Source of the DNA: Nocardia mangyaensis
Lineage (GTDB): Bacteria; Actinomycetota; Actinomycetes; Mycobacteriales; Mycobacteriaceae
Assembly (NCBI RefSeq): GCF_001886715.1
Contig: NZ_CP018082.1
Span: 6,076,001-6,140,000 of the forward strand
Direction: 5' to 3'
DNA: 64,000 nt
A program made the position numbers and the translations under genes. The notes under the pieces are model-generated. The model saw only the letters and a list, made by a program, of their open reading frames with translations, had not been told where the DNA came from and searched no databases. Of this stretch, positions 53,930 through 63,083 are shown piece after piece. Each line of letters opens with the position of its first letter. Within the stretch, counting starts at the first letter, position 1.

Positions 53930-55160
53930 AGAAGGATTCGCCGAAGGTGGCGTCGCCTCTCACACAGCTCCTTGATGATCGTGGCGAACGAACGTGACCA
54001 GCGGTGCGTTGAATCCGGGCTGGCGGTAGAGTCATGTCGAAGCGCCACTGGTCATTTGGGTCTATGCGAGCAGGTTCGGTCATAATTGGGGACCCGGTGA
54101 TGTGAGCGGCATCGCGGAAGGTCTGATAGGCGCGGACGAGGTTCGGCTGACTTCGATAGCCGCAGGCGGTGATCGCGTCAAACAGCAGGGCGGCGTCGGG
54201 TGCATCCCTTATTCCACCGCTGAGGAGATAGGGCTTGAACTCGTAGATGATTGATTCCTGGACCTCGGGCGAAACGCTGCTGGCATCGGATCGCGACCCT
54301 GTCTTGGCGCAGACCTGGCTCGACCGGACCACGATGCAAGCCTGCGGAGACCTCGGCGATATCGGCTAGTTGCGGGGGCGTCATCGAGGCAGCCCGCCGC
54401 GGCGGTCAGGCAGTGTCGGCGCGGTGCGATAGCGCGTTCGAGGGCGTCACCGAGGTTCTCCCAGATGTGCCACCGATCAGCGACCTGGAATCCTACTGGC
54501 GCCCCGCTGGCCACACCTCCGGAGTAGGGGCCGGCCCGGTCGCGGCACATGATCTCGATGTCAAGAAGGGTCTGTAACCATATTCTCAGAGTCTTGGCGC
54601 TGCGATCTGTGAGCACGTCGATCGGGCGGCGAGATTCCATGCGATCAGGATCGTGGCGTAGCGGTGTCCATGGCATAGCGCGGAGCCGTCCGCGCATAGT
54701 TGGGCTGCGGCGGGTCAGGGATTGCACGAACATTGCGGAGCAGGGTTATCCGGTCCGTGCCGCGAGATGTCCAGTCCAACGGCGCTCTCGGGCGGCCACC
54801 CGGGACTAACGCCACCGCTTTCAACACCCGCTGCAGAACAACGTCCATCGCCCGCAGCGTGCGGCGAGCCAAGGTACTTGCTCGGCGAAAGCCTTTCCGA
54901 AGTCGATGTTGTCGCAGAACAATCTGCTGACGAGCGACATGATCACCGCTTCGCTGGCAGTGACCGAGGTATCGGCCAGTTGCCGCCGATACGGCCGTGA
55001 ATCCACCGAGACGGTGCTGAGCCACTCGGGCAGAGCGCCACCGCATCGCAAAGTTGCGGCGTCGATACGCACCACGGACCCGACCCCACGAACCGCATCG
55101 ACCAACAGTCCGTCCATGTGCGGGAACGGGACCCCGTCACTCCAAGATCAGAGACACTGG
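53930..55160 (-). pseudogene. ISL3-family transposase remnant
   Basis: On the minus strand, in several frames, are text blocks of an ISL3-family (IS204/IS1001-type) transposase: 'VWLAARCGRWTLFCSGC'-like N-terminal zinc region near 54830, RAIPDPPQPN, 'RRPIDVLTDRSAKTLRIWLQ' near 54600, IEIMCRDRAGPYSGG (normally VCRDRA), QVADRWHIWENLGDALE, and YLLSGGIRDAPDAALLF with ITACGYRSQPNLVRAY near the C-terminus. Frames change at least four times. No terminal repeats could be matched by eye. Confidence 0.65.
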
Positions 55161-55399
55161 CCACATAATCAACTATCGAGCGCGCCAGCGCATCCGAGAC
55201 GGGCTCAATCAACAAAGTGCGTCAGGTCCGGTCTTCAGGCGGAAGCGACGCCTGGGCGAGGAAGTGGCTGGAGCGTTCGGCAAATTGACGTCACGACGTT
55301 GGTTGCGGTGGAAGGACGCGTGTGCTTCATCTCGGACCTTGCGCGTAAGAGGTTGGCTATTGCCCGTCAGTCGAAGGTCGAGCCCGCATGCCGTGATCC

Positions 55400-55627
55400 G
55401 GCGTGACGCCCCGAGCAGGGCACTACAGCAGGGCACTACAAGGCCAAGTACGGGTGGGTTGGCGCACCGTGCAGGCCGCCACCGGGTCAATCTTGCTAGC
55501 AACGCGCAAGGAGGATCGGAAGCGTGCCTCCCAGCTCGATCCGTTGATCCAAGCGGCGCTGCTGCAGACTAGGGCGCTGTCACCCAAACCTGCAGGAGCC
55601 CCGAACGGCTCAGGCTCCGACGACTAG
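55400..55627 (+). pseudogene. IS21-type IstA transposase fragment with 13-bp tandem repeat
   Basis: A fragment reads 'HY.AKYG' then GWRTVQAATGSILLATRKED and KRASQLDPLI, resembling the IstA segment between the helix-turn-helix and the catalytic core. A 13-bp unit AGCAGGGCACTAC is duplicated in tandem at 55414-55426 and 55427-55439, shifting the frame. It is a short scrap without IstB. Confidence 0.45.
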
Positions 55628-55826
55628 ACCAGGAAGGGGGCCCACTCTCGGGGCCGGACACCACGACAGCCGGGCAGTCACTCAGATCGGGCATGTGCCA
55701 TTAGCCGACCACCCGAGAGCACGTCGGCGACGAGAGTTCATCACCAAAGTTCGCTCCCGACTGGCTGTTCTGCTGACGCCCTGAAGCGGTCCGCAAGTGT
55801 GGACGGATCCGGAAAGTGCGTTCGGC

Positions 55827-55882
55827 TTACCGTTGCGCCGGTTCAATGGTAGGCATTGACTCCAACCGCTTCCTCCGGGCAC
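55827..55882 (-). pseudogene. Displaced 3' end of the DHA2 exporter gene
   Basis: Joining 57231 onward (minus-strand reading) to 55879 downward, with one copy of the CAC target duplication, restores an open frame: ...LTRGARRKRLESMPTIEPAQ, Arg, then TAA at 55829-55827. This short piece is therefore the original last 17 codons of the exporter at 57.2-58.8 kb, cut off by the IS insertion. Confidence 0.75.
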
Positions 55883-55949
55883 TGAGGTTCCCCCTGAGTA
55901 GTGGACACCGACTTGACAGACCATCTGGTCTGTTTGAAAGGATGTCCGC

Positions 55950-56273
55950 ATGCCTCCTCGTAAACGCCGGTCGTTCACGGCCGAGTACAAGGTCGAGGCC
56001 GCCCACCGGGTAATCGATACCGGTCGCACCATCGCCGAAGTCGCCCGCGAACTCGGCATCAACGACGGACTACTCAGCAACTGGGTCAAAGACGAACGAC
56101 GACGTCTCGACGCCGCGCAAGCCGCTGGCGAAACACCCCTGCAAGCCGCCGAGAGAGCCGAGCTCCTCGCCTTGCGGAAGCGAGTTGCCGAGCAGGACAA
56201 GGACATTGCGTTCCTGAAAAAAGCCTCGGCGTACTTTGCCGCGATGGGTCAGAACCGGCCCGGTTCGAGCTGA
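55950..56273 (+). CDS. IS3-family OrfA
   Basis: A 107-residue DNA-binding protein. The helix-turn-helix reads RTIAEVARELGINDGLLSNW around residues 30-50, followed by a leucine-zipper-like coiled coil (LLALRKRVAEQDKDIAFLKK). A run of six A's (56217-56222) lies near the end. The -1 frame from there is open through the OrfB start, so ribosomal slippage can yield an OrfAB fusion, the active transposase in this family. The stop TGA shares its A with the OrfB ATG. Confidence 0.9.
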   Translation: MPPRKRRSFTAEYKVEAAHRVIDTGRTIAEVARELGINDGLLSNWVKDERRRLDAAQAAGETPLQAAERAELLALRKRVAEQDKDIAFLKKASAYFAAMGQNRPGSS

Positions 56274-57190
56274 TGGTCAAGTACGCCTGCCCCGAGAACA
56301 TCACCGAAACCGCAGGCACCGCCCTACCCGAAGGGCAACGATTCTCGATCCCGCGAATGGCTCGTCTGCTGAAAGTATCCAAGGCCGGCTACTACGCCTA
56401 CGTGAAACGCAGGGCGAGGACCGTTCTCACCGATCGCCAGCAGCGGCGCGCGGACCTGGAAACGAAGATCTTGACCGTTCACCGCGATTCCCACGGCACC
56501 TACGGATCACCACGAATCACCGGCGAACTGCGCGATCAAGGGATGCGAGTCTCAGCGAATACCGTCGCCAAGATCATGGCTGAAATCGGGGTCGAGGGCA
56601 TCAGTCCCCGCACCTTCAAAGTGAAAACCACGGTGCAGGACCCGGACGCGTCGTTCCCGCCCGACCGGGTGGCACGCCGGTTCGACCAAGGCCGCCCCGA
56701 CGCTGTATGGACCACCGACATCACGTACTTGACCTGCGGTGAAGGCGACATGTTCCTGTGCGCGATCCGCGACGGACACACCCGCAAAGTGCTCGCTTAC
56801 AGCCTGGCCGACCATATCGGTGCCGACATGGTCACCGAGGCCATCGACGCCGCCGTCGCCGCACGTGGTGGGCACTGCCGGGGCACGATCTTGCATTCGG
56901 ACCGTGGTGGGGAGTTCACCGCGCATCTGACCGCGCGCGCCTGTTTCCGGCACGGTCTGCTGCGATCGATGGGTGCGACAGGGATTTGTTGGGACAACAG
57001 CCCCGCCGAATCGCTGTGGTCGAGTTTCAAGCATGAGCACTATTACCGGCACGCGTTCGCTACGAAGGCCGAACTTGTTGCTTCAGTTGACATGTGGATG
57101 AGTTTCTATAACACTACTCGGCGGCACTCCGCGATTGGGAATCAAAGTCCTGACAGCTACGAGCGGTCGCTCTCAGCGGCAGTAGCCTGA
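56273..57190 (+). CDS. IS3-family OrfB transposase (DDE)
   Basis: A 305-residue catalytic protein. HRDSHGTYGSPRITGELRD is the HTH_21 segment and the DDE residues are in VWTTDITYLTCGEG (first Asp), ILHSDRGGEFTAHL (second Asp) and DNSPAESLWSSFKHE (Glu). The closing 'FYNTTRRHSAIGNQSPDSYE' is the usual C-terminal phrase. No frameshift or stop is seen. The ATG at 56273 overlaps the OrfA stop, so it is either re-initiated or made as a -1 fusion. Confidence 0.92.
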   Translation: MVKYACPENITETAGTALPEGQRFSIPRMARLLKVSKAGYYAYVKRRARTVLTDRQQRRADLETKILTVHRDSHGTYGSPRITGELRDQGMRVSANTVAKIMAEIGVEGISPRTFKVKTTVQDPDASFPPDRVARRFDQGRPDAVWTTDITYLTCGEGDMFLCAIRDGHTRKVLAYSLADHIGADMVTEAIDAAVAARGGHCRGTILHSDRGGEFTAHLTARACFRHGLLRSMGATGICWDNSPAESLWSSFKHEHYYRHAFATKAELVASVDMWMSFYNTTRRHSAIGNQSPDSYERSLSAAVA

Positions 57191-58812
57191 GCCGCATAGC
57201 CTCCCTGTCCACCATTCGGGGGGAACCTCACACCACGCGTAAGCCGGAGGCGTCGCAGACGATTTCGACGGCCCCGGCGAACGCAACTGAATTTGTGGCC
57301 TTCGTCGACTGTGCGTCCAGGAGAGAGCGGGATGAGTATCAGCGCGCCTGCGAGGCTGATCACGGCCAGGGCGAACGCGGAGTGTTCAACTCCATCCCAG
57401 AAGGCGGCTTTCGCATACTCGGCGAGGGGCTCTCCCGCAGCCCCCGCGCGCTCAGCGACTTCGAGTGCACCAGCCAGCGAACTCCGCACCGGGGCACGAG
57501 CAGGCTCAGGAAGGCGGGGTAACACCTCCGCGATTCTCGACGTGTAGTTCGCCGACAGGATGCTGCCGGCGACGGCGACACCGACTGCGGCGCCGATCTC
57601 TCGAGTTGCGTCGTTGACCGCAGCTGATACCCCATGTTTCTCCAAGGGCGTGTCGAGCATGATCGCGTTGGTGGCGGGAGCGGCCGACATGCCCAGGCCA
57701 GCGCTCATGATCAGCAGCGGCCAGAGCACATCGAGGTAAGACGAACCGGTGTCGAGTCGCTGGAGGGCCAACAAGCCGACAGCGATGGTAAGTAGCCCGG
57801 TCGTGGTCGTCACCCGGAGCCCCAGCCGCGCGGCGATCATCGGTGAGACGAGCGACATCACGATGAGGGGAGCAACCATCGGGGCAAGCGCCAAGGCCGA
57901 GTGCAGGGGCGTGAACCCCAAGATGAGCTGGAAATGCTGCACCAGCAGGAACATCACACCGAAAGTCACGAGGAATTGAATAGTTATCGACAACGCACCG
58001 CTCGAGAAGCCTCGGCGGCGGAACAGCCGTACATCAAGCAAGGGGTGCTCGACACGGAGTTCAGTGACGATGAAGGCCACGACGCTCATTGCGCCAGTCG
58101 CTCCCATGGCGAAGACCCAGCCATCGGTCCAACCACGCGACGGAGCCTCCATGACCGCGAACACCGTCGTCCCGATCGCCAGTACCACCAAGAACATGCC
58201 GCGAACCTCCAGCCGCGGGCAATCGGTGTCCTGTGAATCAGGGACGGTGAGACCAAGCACCAACAGCAGCAGTGCGACGACGGTCAGGCCGACGAAAATC
58301 GAGTGCCATGACCAACGTGTGAGGAGCAGACCGGATCCGACCATACCGATCACTCCGCCGGAACCGGCGACACCTGCCCACACCCCGACCGCGTACTCCC
58401 GCTTGTCCACCGGTAAGTTTGCGGTCAGAAGCGAGAGAGTCGCAGGCATGACAAAAGCGGCTCCGGCTCCCGCCACAGCCCTGGAGAGCATGAGCCATAT
58501 CGGGGCATCGACCAGCACGGGCACCAGAGAAGCGACCGCGAATACGGCCAAGCCTGCCGTCAGAACACGTCGACGGCCATATCTATCGCCGATCGCTCCC
58601 CCTGGCAACACGAGGCAAGCAAGCACCAGCGTATAGCCGTCGACTATCCAGGTAAGCGCGTTTTGATCCGCGCCCGTGTCCAAGGCTATAGCGGGGAGCG
58701 CGGTATAGAGCGCTGCCATAGCCGCGACAACGAGAGCCACTGCGCCGCAGGTGACAATCATGGTCCAGGCTGCGGATCTTCGGGCGTCGAGCAGGTGTCC
58801 AAAGCGGATCAT
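57157..58812 (-). CDS. DHA2-family MFS exporter (copy B), 3' end altered by IS
   Basis: A 551-codon frame for a 14-helix exporter closely similar to copy A at 36.6 kb: TWIVDGYTLVLACLVLPGG, GAIGDRYGRRRVLTAG and GVWAGVAGSGGVIGMVGSG. The last 25 or so codons (from VRFPPNGGQ) are read from the IS end and stop at 57157-57159 inside it. Before insertion the protein would have ended 17 codons after TRG, at TAA 55827-55829. The membrane domain is intact, so it may still work. It lies 61 bp after the DUF4873 gene on the same strand and could be co-transcribed with it. Unlike copy A it has no TetR neighbour. Confidence 0.88.
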   Translation of the reverse strand: MIRFGHLLDARRSAAWTMIVTCGAVALVVAAMAALYTALPAIALDTGADQNALTWIVDGYTLVLACLVLPGGAIGDRYGRRRVLTAGLAVFAVASLVPVLVDAPIWLMLSRAVAGAGAAFVMPATLSLLTANLPVDKREYAVGVWAGVAGSGGVIGMVGSGLLLTRWSWHSIFVGLTVVALLLLVLGLTVPDSQDTDCPRLEVRGMFLVVLAIGTTVFAVMEAPSRGWTDGWVFAMGATGAMSVVAFIVTELRVEHPLLDVRLFRRRGFSSGALSITIQFLVTFGVMFLLVQHFQLILGFTPLHSALALAPMVAPLIVMSLVSPMIAARLGLRVTTTTGLLTIAVGLLALQRLDTGSSYLDVLWPLLIMSAGLGMSAAPATNAIMLDTPLEKHGVSAAVNDATREIGAAVGVAVAGSILSANYTSRIAEVLPRLPEPARAPVRSSLAGALEVAERAGAAGEPLAEYAKAAFWDGVEHSAFALAVISLAGALILIPLSPGRTVDEGHKFSCVRRGRRNRLRRLRLTRGVRFPPNGGQGGYAAQATAAESDRS

Positions 58813-58873
58813 GTCGGTTCCGGTTCCATTCGCAAGCGGCTGGTTATCGCCGTCCGTCTTCGCGGTCTGTAGT

Positions 58874-59209
58874 TCAACTCGGCGTCGCCTCGACTTCGTC
58901 TAGTGATGACGGCGTGGAGTATGGCGGGCGACCGCGGCCTTGAATCCGATAGCGACCCCAGAAGTCTCGATCACCGATGGTTCCGGCAGCCTCGCCGGCA
59001 GAAGTCCGGACCACTACCGAACGTCGACGACCCTGCAGAAACTCGTCGAGAATGTCACTCTGTCCAACCCGCCCGTACCAGCAGAAGCGGCCATCGATGG
59101 GTTGGAAGAAGCCGCGCAGCTCGACCTGTACCTCGACTTCCGTGCTTGCCATGATCACTGTCGCGGACCCGATGTAGTCGGAGTCATCGTGCGGACTATG
59201 AGAATTCAC
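58874..59209 (-). CDS. DUF4873 protein
   Basis: A 111-residue protein with the DUF4873 pattern: 'YIGSATVIMASTEVEVQVEL', RGFFQPIDGRFCWYGRVGQ and WGRYRIQGRGRPPYS. The domain also occurs attached to or beside flavin monooxygenases, and here it is divergent from an operon containing one. The GTG start at 59209 is chosen because GAAGGAAG lies five bases upstream, while the longer frame runs back through the palindromes. Function unknown; a binding or accessory role for the monooxygenase is plausible. Confidence 0.75.
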   Translation of the reverse strand: MNSHSPHDDSDYIGSATVIMASTEVEVQVELRGFFQPIDGRFCWYGRVGQSDILDEFLQGRRRSVVVRTSAGEAAGTIGDRDFWGRYRIQGRGRPPYSTPSSLDEVEATPS

Positions 59210-59260
59210 TGTGGCTTCCTTCGCGTGATCGCCAGCCGACGCCTGCAACGGGATCCACCA

Positions 59261-59398
59261 CACCAGCACTGCTGGTGGGCGGGCCGACGTCGGGATCCGA
59301 GGGCGTTGACCGCTTGACAATCCGGTCTGCCGCAGTCAAAGTTACCCCATACCCCGAGTATCCGCTACCCATCGTTCGGGTAACTTTGGGCGGGAGTC
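59261..59398. promoter_or_regulatory. Divergent control region with two perfect palindromes
   Basis: Between the DUF4873 start (59209) and the AurF-like start (59475) lie CACCAGCA-C-TGCTGGTG (59261-59277, perfect 8-base arms) and an 11-base perfect inverted repeat CAAAGTTACCC (59337-59347) / GGGTAACTTTG (59388-59398) with arms about 51 bases apart centre to centre. The latter spacing is near five helical turns, compatible with two half-operators bridged by a loop, or with a long RNA hairpin. No regulator gene adjoins. Confidence 0.6.
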
Positions 59399-59474
59399 CA
59401 AGCATTCCGACGGGGTGGCACACCGTGCCGGATACGCCGATGCCGTGCCATCGGCCGAGTCGAAAGATGGACAA

Positions 59475-60461
59475 ATGACATCAAGCGAAGTACGAAGCCA
59501 CAGCGCCGGGCCGATAGCCGTTACCACTGACGGCATGGCCCGCGTGAGCGGACGCCGACGCACCGATCTTCAACGATCGGCCGGGCGACTGCTCAAGACC
59601 TCTGCCGAGAAGTCCTATGACGCCGAGGTTGACATCGACTGGGATAGTCCATGGTGGCCGGATAAGGCATGGCTGCCCGAACACCGGGTGTCGCTCTTCG
59701 GCACCGAGATCTGGGACCGGCTCTCGGACGCAGAGAAAGTTGAGCTGGGCAAGCATGAACTCGTGAGCATTCTCAGCTTCGGAATCTACGCTGAAAATCT
59801 GCTGAGCATGGCATTGCTACGGCAGAACACCACAGGAGACCTCGTCGACAACAAGTCGCTGTACGCACTCGCCGAAGTTGGTGACGAGAGCCGCCACTCC
59901 ATGATGTTCGCCCGCTTGATTGCCAAAACGGGGATCCCGCCCTACAAGCTCCCGCGCGGGTTCCTTTCAATGGCGAAGATCCTGCACTTCATCCCGCTGG
60001 GGCCGTCCATTCAGGGTGCGACGCTGTTGATCGAGGAGATCCTCGATAGAGCCCAGCGCGAGGCAATGAATGACGAGCGTCTACAGCCACAGGTCCGGCA
60101 GTTGATGAAAATCCATGTTCTCGAGGAGGCACGCCACATCACGTTCGCGCGAACCGAGCTTGTCGATGGCATGCGCGTACGGGGGCGAGTCTCGAGAGCA
60201 TGGCACCGCGGCGTGCTCGCGGTCGTCGCAAACTTGGCTTATCCGATCTTGATCAACCCGAAGCTGTACCGCGTCGTCGGCGTGCATCCACTACGTGGGT
60301 TCTTGGCGTGCCAGTCCGGTCCACACTACCGGGAGAATTTGCAGTTCATGTCCGAGCCGATGATCCGGTTCTTTGACGAGGCCGGCATGATCGAAGGGCG
60401 CATCACAATGTTCCTGTGGCGTCTGTCCAGGAGCCTCCCCGAGGATATCGCCCAGCGGTGA
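59475..60461 (+). CDS. AurF-like diiron oxygenase
   Basis: A 328-residue helical diiron protein of the AurF/CmlI-like group, which oxidise amines or hydroxylate. Ligands are visible as Glu in GIYAENLLSMALL, the ExxH in EVGDESRHSMMF, Glu in 'ATLLIEEILDRAQ', and HVLEEARHITFAR with the second ExxH and the extra His typical of this group. The ATG at 59475 lacks a strong ribosome site, and the frame is open upstream to 59415. It is the first gene of an operon with a Baeyer-Villiger-type monooxygenase, SDR and reductase. The reductase three genes on is a likely electron donor. Confidence 0.8.
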   Translation: MTSSEVRSHSAGPIAVTTDGMARVSGRRRTDLQRSAGRLLKTSAEKSYDAEVDIDWDSPWWPDKAWLPEHRVSLFGTEIWDRLSDAEKVELGKHELVSILSFGIYAENLLSMALLRQNTTGDLVDNKSLYALAEVGDESRHSMMFARLIAKTGIPPYKLPRGFLSMAKILHFIPLGPSIQGATLLIEEILDRAQREAMNDERLQPQVRQLMKIHVLEEARHITFARTELVDGMRVRGRVSRAWHRGVLAVVANLAYPILINPKLYRVVGVHPLRGFLACQSGPHYRENLQFMSEPMIRFFDEAGMIEGRITMFLWRLSRSLPEDIAQR

Positions 60462-60569
60462 GCAGCCCAGTCCGGCGAAAACACAAGCGCACGGACGTGG
60501 CCAGGAATTTCGCACGATACATGTATTCGCGGCTAGCACTGGGCGAGCCGCACCGGCCAGAGGAAACCG

Positions 60570-62168
60570 ATGAGCAAAAGTCGATCTGCCAAGTATGCAC
60601 AAAAGTCCAATGGCTCGGGAGGTGACGGAGCGCGAGCCACAGTCCACCGGACGCAAGTCCTCATCATCGGAAGCGGATTTTCGGGAATGGGGATGGCAAT
60701 ACAATTGCTGAGAGCGGGAATAGATGATTTCCTAATTATCGAGAAAGAGACCGAGATCGGCGGAACATGGCGCGACAACACGTATCCGGGCTGCGCATGT
60801 GACGTTCCTTCGCATATGTACTCGTACTCCTTCGAGCCCAAACCGGATTGGAGTCGGCTCTGGGCAGGGCAGGACGAGATCCAGAACTATCTCACCGGGC
60901 TAGCACGCAAGTACGATCTGTATCGGTACACTCATTTTGGTCGGGTACTGCAATCCGGACATTGGGATCCCGATGATTCCGCCTGGCATCTGGTCACATC
61001 CGACGGCCACGAATACATCGCCCAGTTCCTAGTCTCAGGAGTCGGAGCGCTACACATACCGAGCATCCCTACAATTGAGGGGCAGAGGAACTTCAACGGC
61101 ACAGTCTTTCATTCGGCGAAGTGGGATCATGATTGCTCATTGGCGGGCAAAAAGGTCGCCGTGATCGGCACCGGAGCCAGTGCGATTCAGTTCATTCCCG
61201 AAATTGCCAAGGAAGCCGCTGAACTGCACGTATACCAGCGGACGCCAGCATGGGTACTACCAAGGAAGAATGTCAAGATTCCGGAATCTATCCGGGCGGC
61301 ATTCACCAGGATGCCGATTCTTGCGAAGGCAGTGCGGGCGGCTATCTACTGGTCAGCAGAATCGTTGTCAATGGGCCTTAATGGTCACCTCAACCTCATG
61401 CGACCACTTGAGAGCATCGCCAAGTGGAACATCGCACAGGGAATCGATGATCCCGTGTTGCGCGGTAAACTCACGCCTAGCTATCGCATCGGATGTAAGC
61501 GGATTCTCGGCTCGAGTGATTACTATCCAGCACTGAATAGACCAACCACAACCGTCATCACTGAAGGTATCTCTGAGATAACCGAGGACGCGATCGTGTC
61601 ACGGAACGGTGAGAAGCGTCCAGCGGATGTGATCATCTACGCGACCGGATTCCATGTGACCGACGGGTTTGAAAGCCTTCGCCTCAAAGGCTCGTCCGGC
61701 AGGGAACTCGCAACGGTTTGGTCGGACGAGGGGATCCAGACGCACCTCGGCATCACTACCGCCGGATTCCCCAATCTTTTCTTCCTACTCGGCCCCAACA
61801 CGGGGCTGGGCCATAACTCCGTAGTGTTTATGATTGAATGCCAGATCAGATACATTATCTCGGCGATCGATCTTGCCAACAAACGTGGCGCAGCTGCGCT
61901 AGAAGTACGCGAGCCGGTCCAGCAGAAATTCAACTCCGAAATTCAGACCAAGCTGGTCAAGGGAGTCTGGAGTAGCGGCGGGTGTACAAGTTGGTACCTC
62001 GACGCACAGGGCGTCAACCGAACTGTTTGGCCGGGCTTCACATGGCAATACTGGCGGCGCACTCGCAAACTGGCGCCGGCGGATTTCGGATTTGTCGGCG
62101 AGTTGGCCGGTACACAATACACCGCCGACCTCTCGAAGGCGCTCGAAAAGGGGAACCTTCCGAAATGA
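60570..62168 (+). CDS. Baeyer-Villiger-type flavin monooxygenase
   Basis: A 532-residue class B flavoprotein monooxygenase with all signatures intact: GSGFSGMGMAIQL (FAD), GGTWRDNTYPGCACDVPSH, the Baeyer-Villiger fingerprint FNGTVFHSAKWD, IGTGASAIQFIPE (NADPH) and IIYATGF. The start follows GAGGAAACCG. The product of a ketone would be an ester or lactone; steroid and terpenoid ketones are common substrates of this group. Its stop overlaps the SDR start by four bases, so ketone formation and ring-oxygen insertion are probably linked. Confidence 0.92.
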   Translation: MSKSRSAKYAQKSNGSGGDGARATVHRTQVLIIGSGFSGMGMAIQLLRAGIDDFLIIEKETEIGGTWRDNTYPGCACDVPSHMYSYSFEPKPDWSRLWAGQDEIQNYLTGLARKYDLYRYTHFGRVLQSGHWDPDDSAWHLVTSDGHEYIAQFLVSGVGALHIPSIPTIEGQRNFNGTVFHSAKWDHDCSLAGKKVAVIGTGASAIQFIPEIAKEAAELHVYQRTPAWVLPRKNVKIPESIRAAFTRMPILAKAVRAAIYWSAESLSMGLNGHLNLMRPLESIAKWNIAQGIDDPVLRGKLTPSYRIGCKRILGSSDYYPALNRPTTTVITEGISEITEDAIVSRNGEKRPADVIIYATGFHVTDGFESLRLKGSSGRELATVWSDEGIQTHLGITTAGFPNLFFLLGPNTGLGHNSVVFMIECQIRYIISAIDLANKRGAAALEVREPVQQKFNSEIQTKLVKGVWSSGGCTSWYLDAQGVNRTVWPGFTWQYWRRTRKLAPADFGFVGELAGTQYTADLSKALEKGNLPK

Positions 62169-63022
62169 AATACTTCAGAGACCGGGTGATCTCGGTAACG
62201 GGGGGCGGTTCGGGCATCGGCCGCGCCGTCGCAATTCGGCTGGCTGGCGACGGCGCACGGCTCGCGATCGCTGATATCGACGCGGAACGCGCACACGAGA
62301 CCGCCGCTGTTTGCAATTCGCTTGGTGCAGAATGCCGACCCTATGAGCTCGATGTAGCCAATCGTCACGCATTCCAGGATTACCGGAACCGCGTCCTGGC
62401 GGACTTCGGATCGATCAGCATGGTCGTCAATAACGCGGGCGTTGCGCTAGGCGCCGATGTAGTGGACATGGAATGGATCGACTTCGAATGGTTGATGGGC
62501 ATCAATTTCTGGGGGGTGGTTAACGGAACAAAACTATTTCTTCCGGATCTGATTGATTCAGGTGACGGCCACGTTGTCAATGTTTCGAGCGTTTTCGGGC
62601 TGATGGCCATACCCAGCCAGAGCGCGTACAACGCGTCCAAATTCGCTGTCCGAGGTTTCACCGAAGCGTTGCGTCAGGAGATGCGAATTAACCGCTTGCC
62701 CGTAGGTGTAACCTGCGTTCATCCCGGTGGTGTCCGGACCAATATCGTGCGGGATGCTCGGGGTGTCGGCACAATAGGCGATCAAAAGAAGATTGTTGCC
62801 GGATTCGATCGGATTGCTCTCACGACACCCGAAGGCGCTGCGGATTCAATCATTAAGGGCGTGCGTCGCAATAAGCCGCGCGTTCTCATCGGGCCCGATG
62901 CCCTCGGCTTCGATTTTATTACGCGGGCGGTAGGGCCTAGGTACCAGGACCTCAACGCGCCTCTGGCCCGCCTCGGATTCGCGATAGGTCGCCGATACGG
63001 TCTGGTGAATTACAACATTTGA
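62165..63022 (+). CDS. Short-chain dehydrogenase/reductase
   Basis: A 285-residue classical SDR. TGGGSGIGRAVAIRL is the cofactor motif, 'IADIDAERAHE' suggests NAD, NNAGVALG and the catalytic YNASK (SAYNASKFAVRGF) are present. The C-terminal extension (GPRYQDLNAPLARLG) is like that of actinobacterial SDRs acting on lipids. It is coupled to the monooxygenase gene (ATGA) and probably oxidises an alcohol to the ketone that enzyme uses. The same kind of enzyme occurs at 47.3 kb. Confidence 0.88.
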   Translation: MKYFRDRVISVTGGGSGIGRAVAIRLAGDGARLAIADIDAERAHETAAVCNSLGAECRPYELDVANRHAFQDYRNRVLADFGSISMVVNNAGVALGADVVDMEWIDFEWLMGINFWGVVNGTKLFLPDLIDSGDGHVVNVSSVFGLMAIPSQSAYNASKFAVRGFTEALRQEMRINRLPVGVTCVHPGGVRTNIVRDARGVGTIGDQKKIVAGFDRIALTTPEGAADSIIKGVRRNKPRVLIGPDALGFDFITRAVGPRYQDLNAPLARLGFAIGRRYGLVNYNI

Positions 63023-63083
63023 TGCCGGACCGCCGGGCCATACGGACGTCCGAGAGTGACTGTCCAGCATCGAGGGAGATGGA

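Larger units (their letters stand above)
55883..57230 (+). mobile_element. Apparently intact IS3-family insertion sequence
   Basis: A 1,348-bp element. The 25-bp terminal inverted repeats at 55883-55907 and 57206-57230 match at 22 positions; both begin TGAGGTTCCCCC and end GTGGACA. A 3-bp direct repeat CAC flanks it (55880-55882 and 57231-57233), the duplication size usual for IS3. It encodes OrfA and OrfB in overlapping frames and looks complete. It landed in the 3' end of the exporter gene, and the pre-insertion reading frame can be rebuilt, so the insertion is probably recent. Confidence 0.92.
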
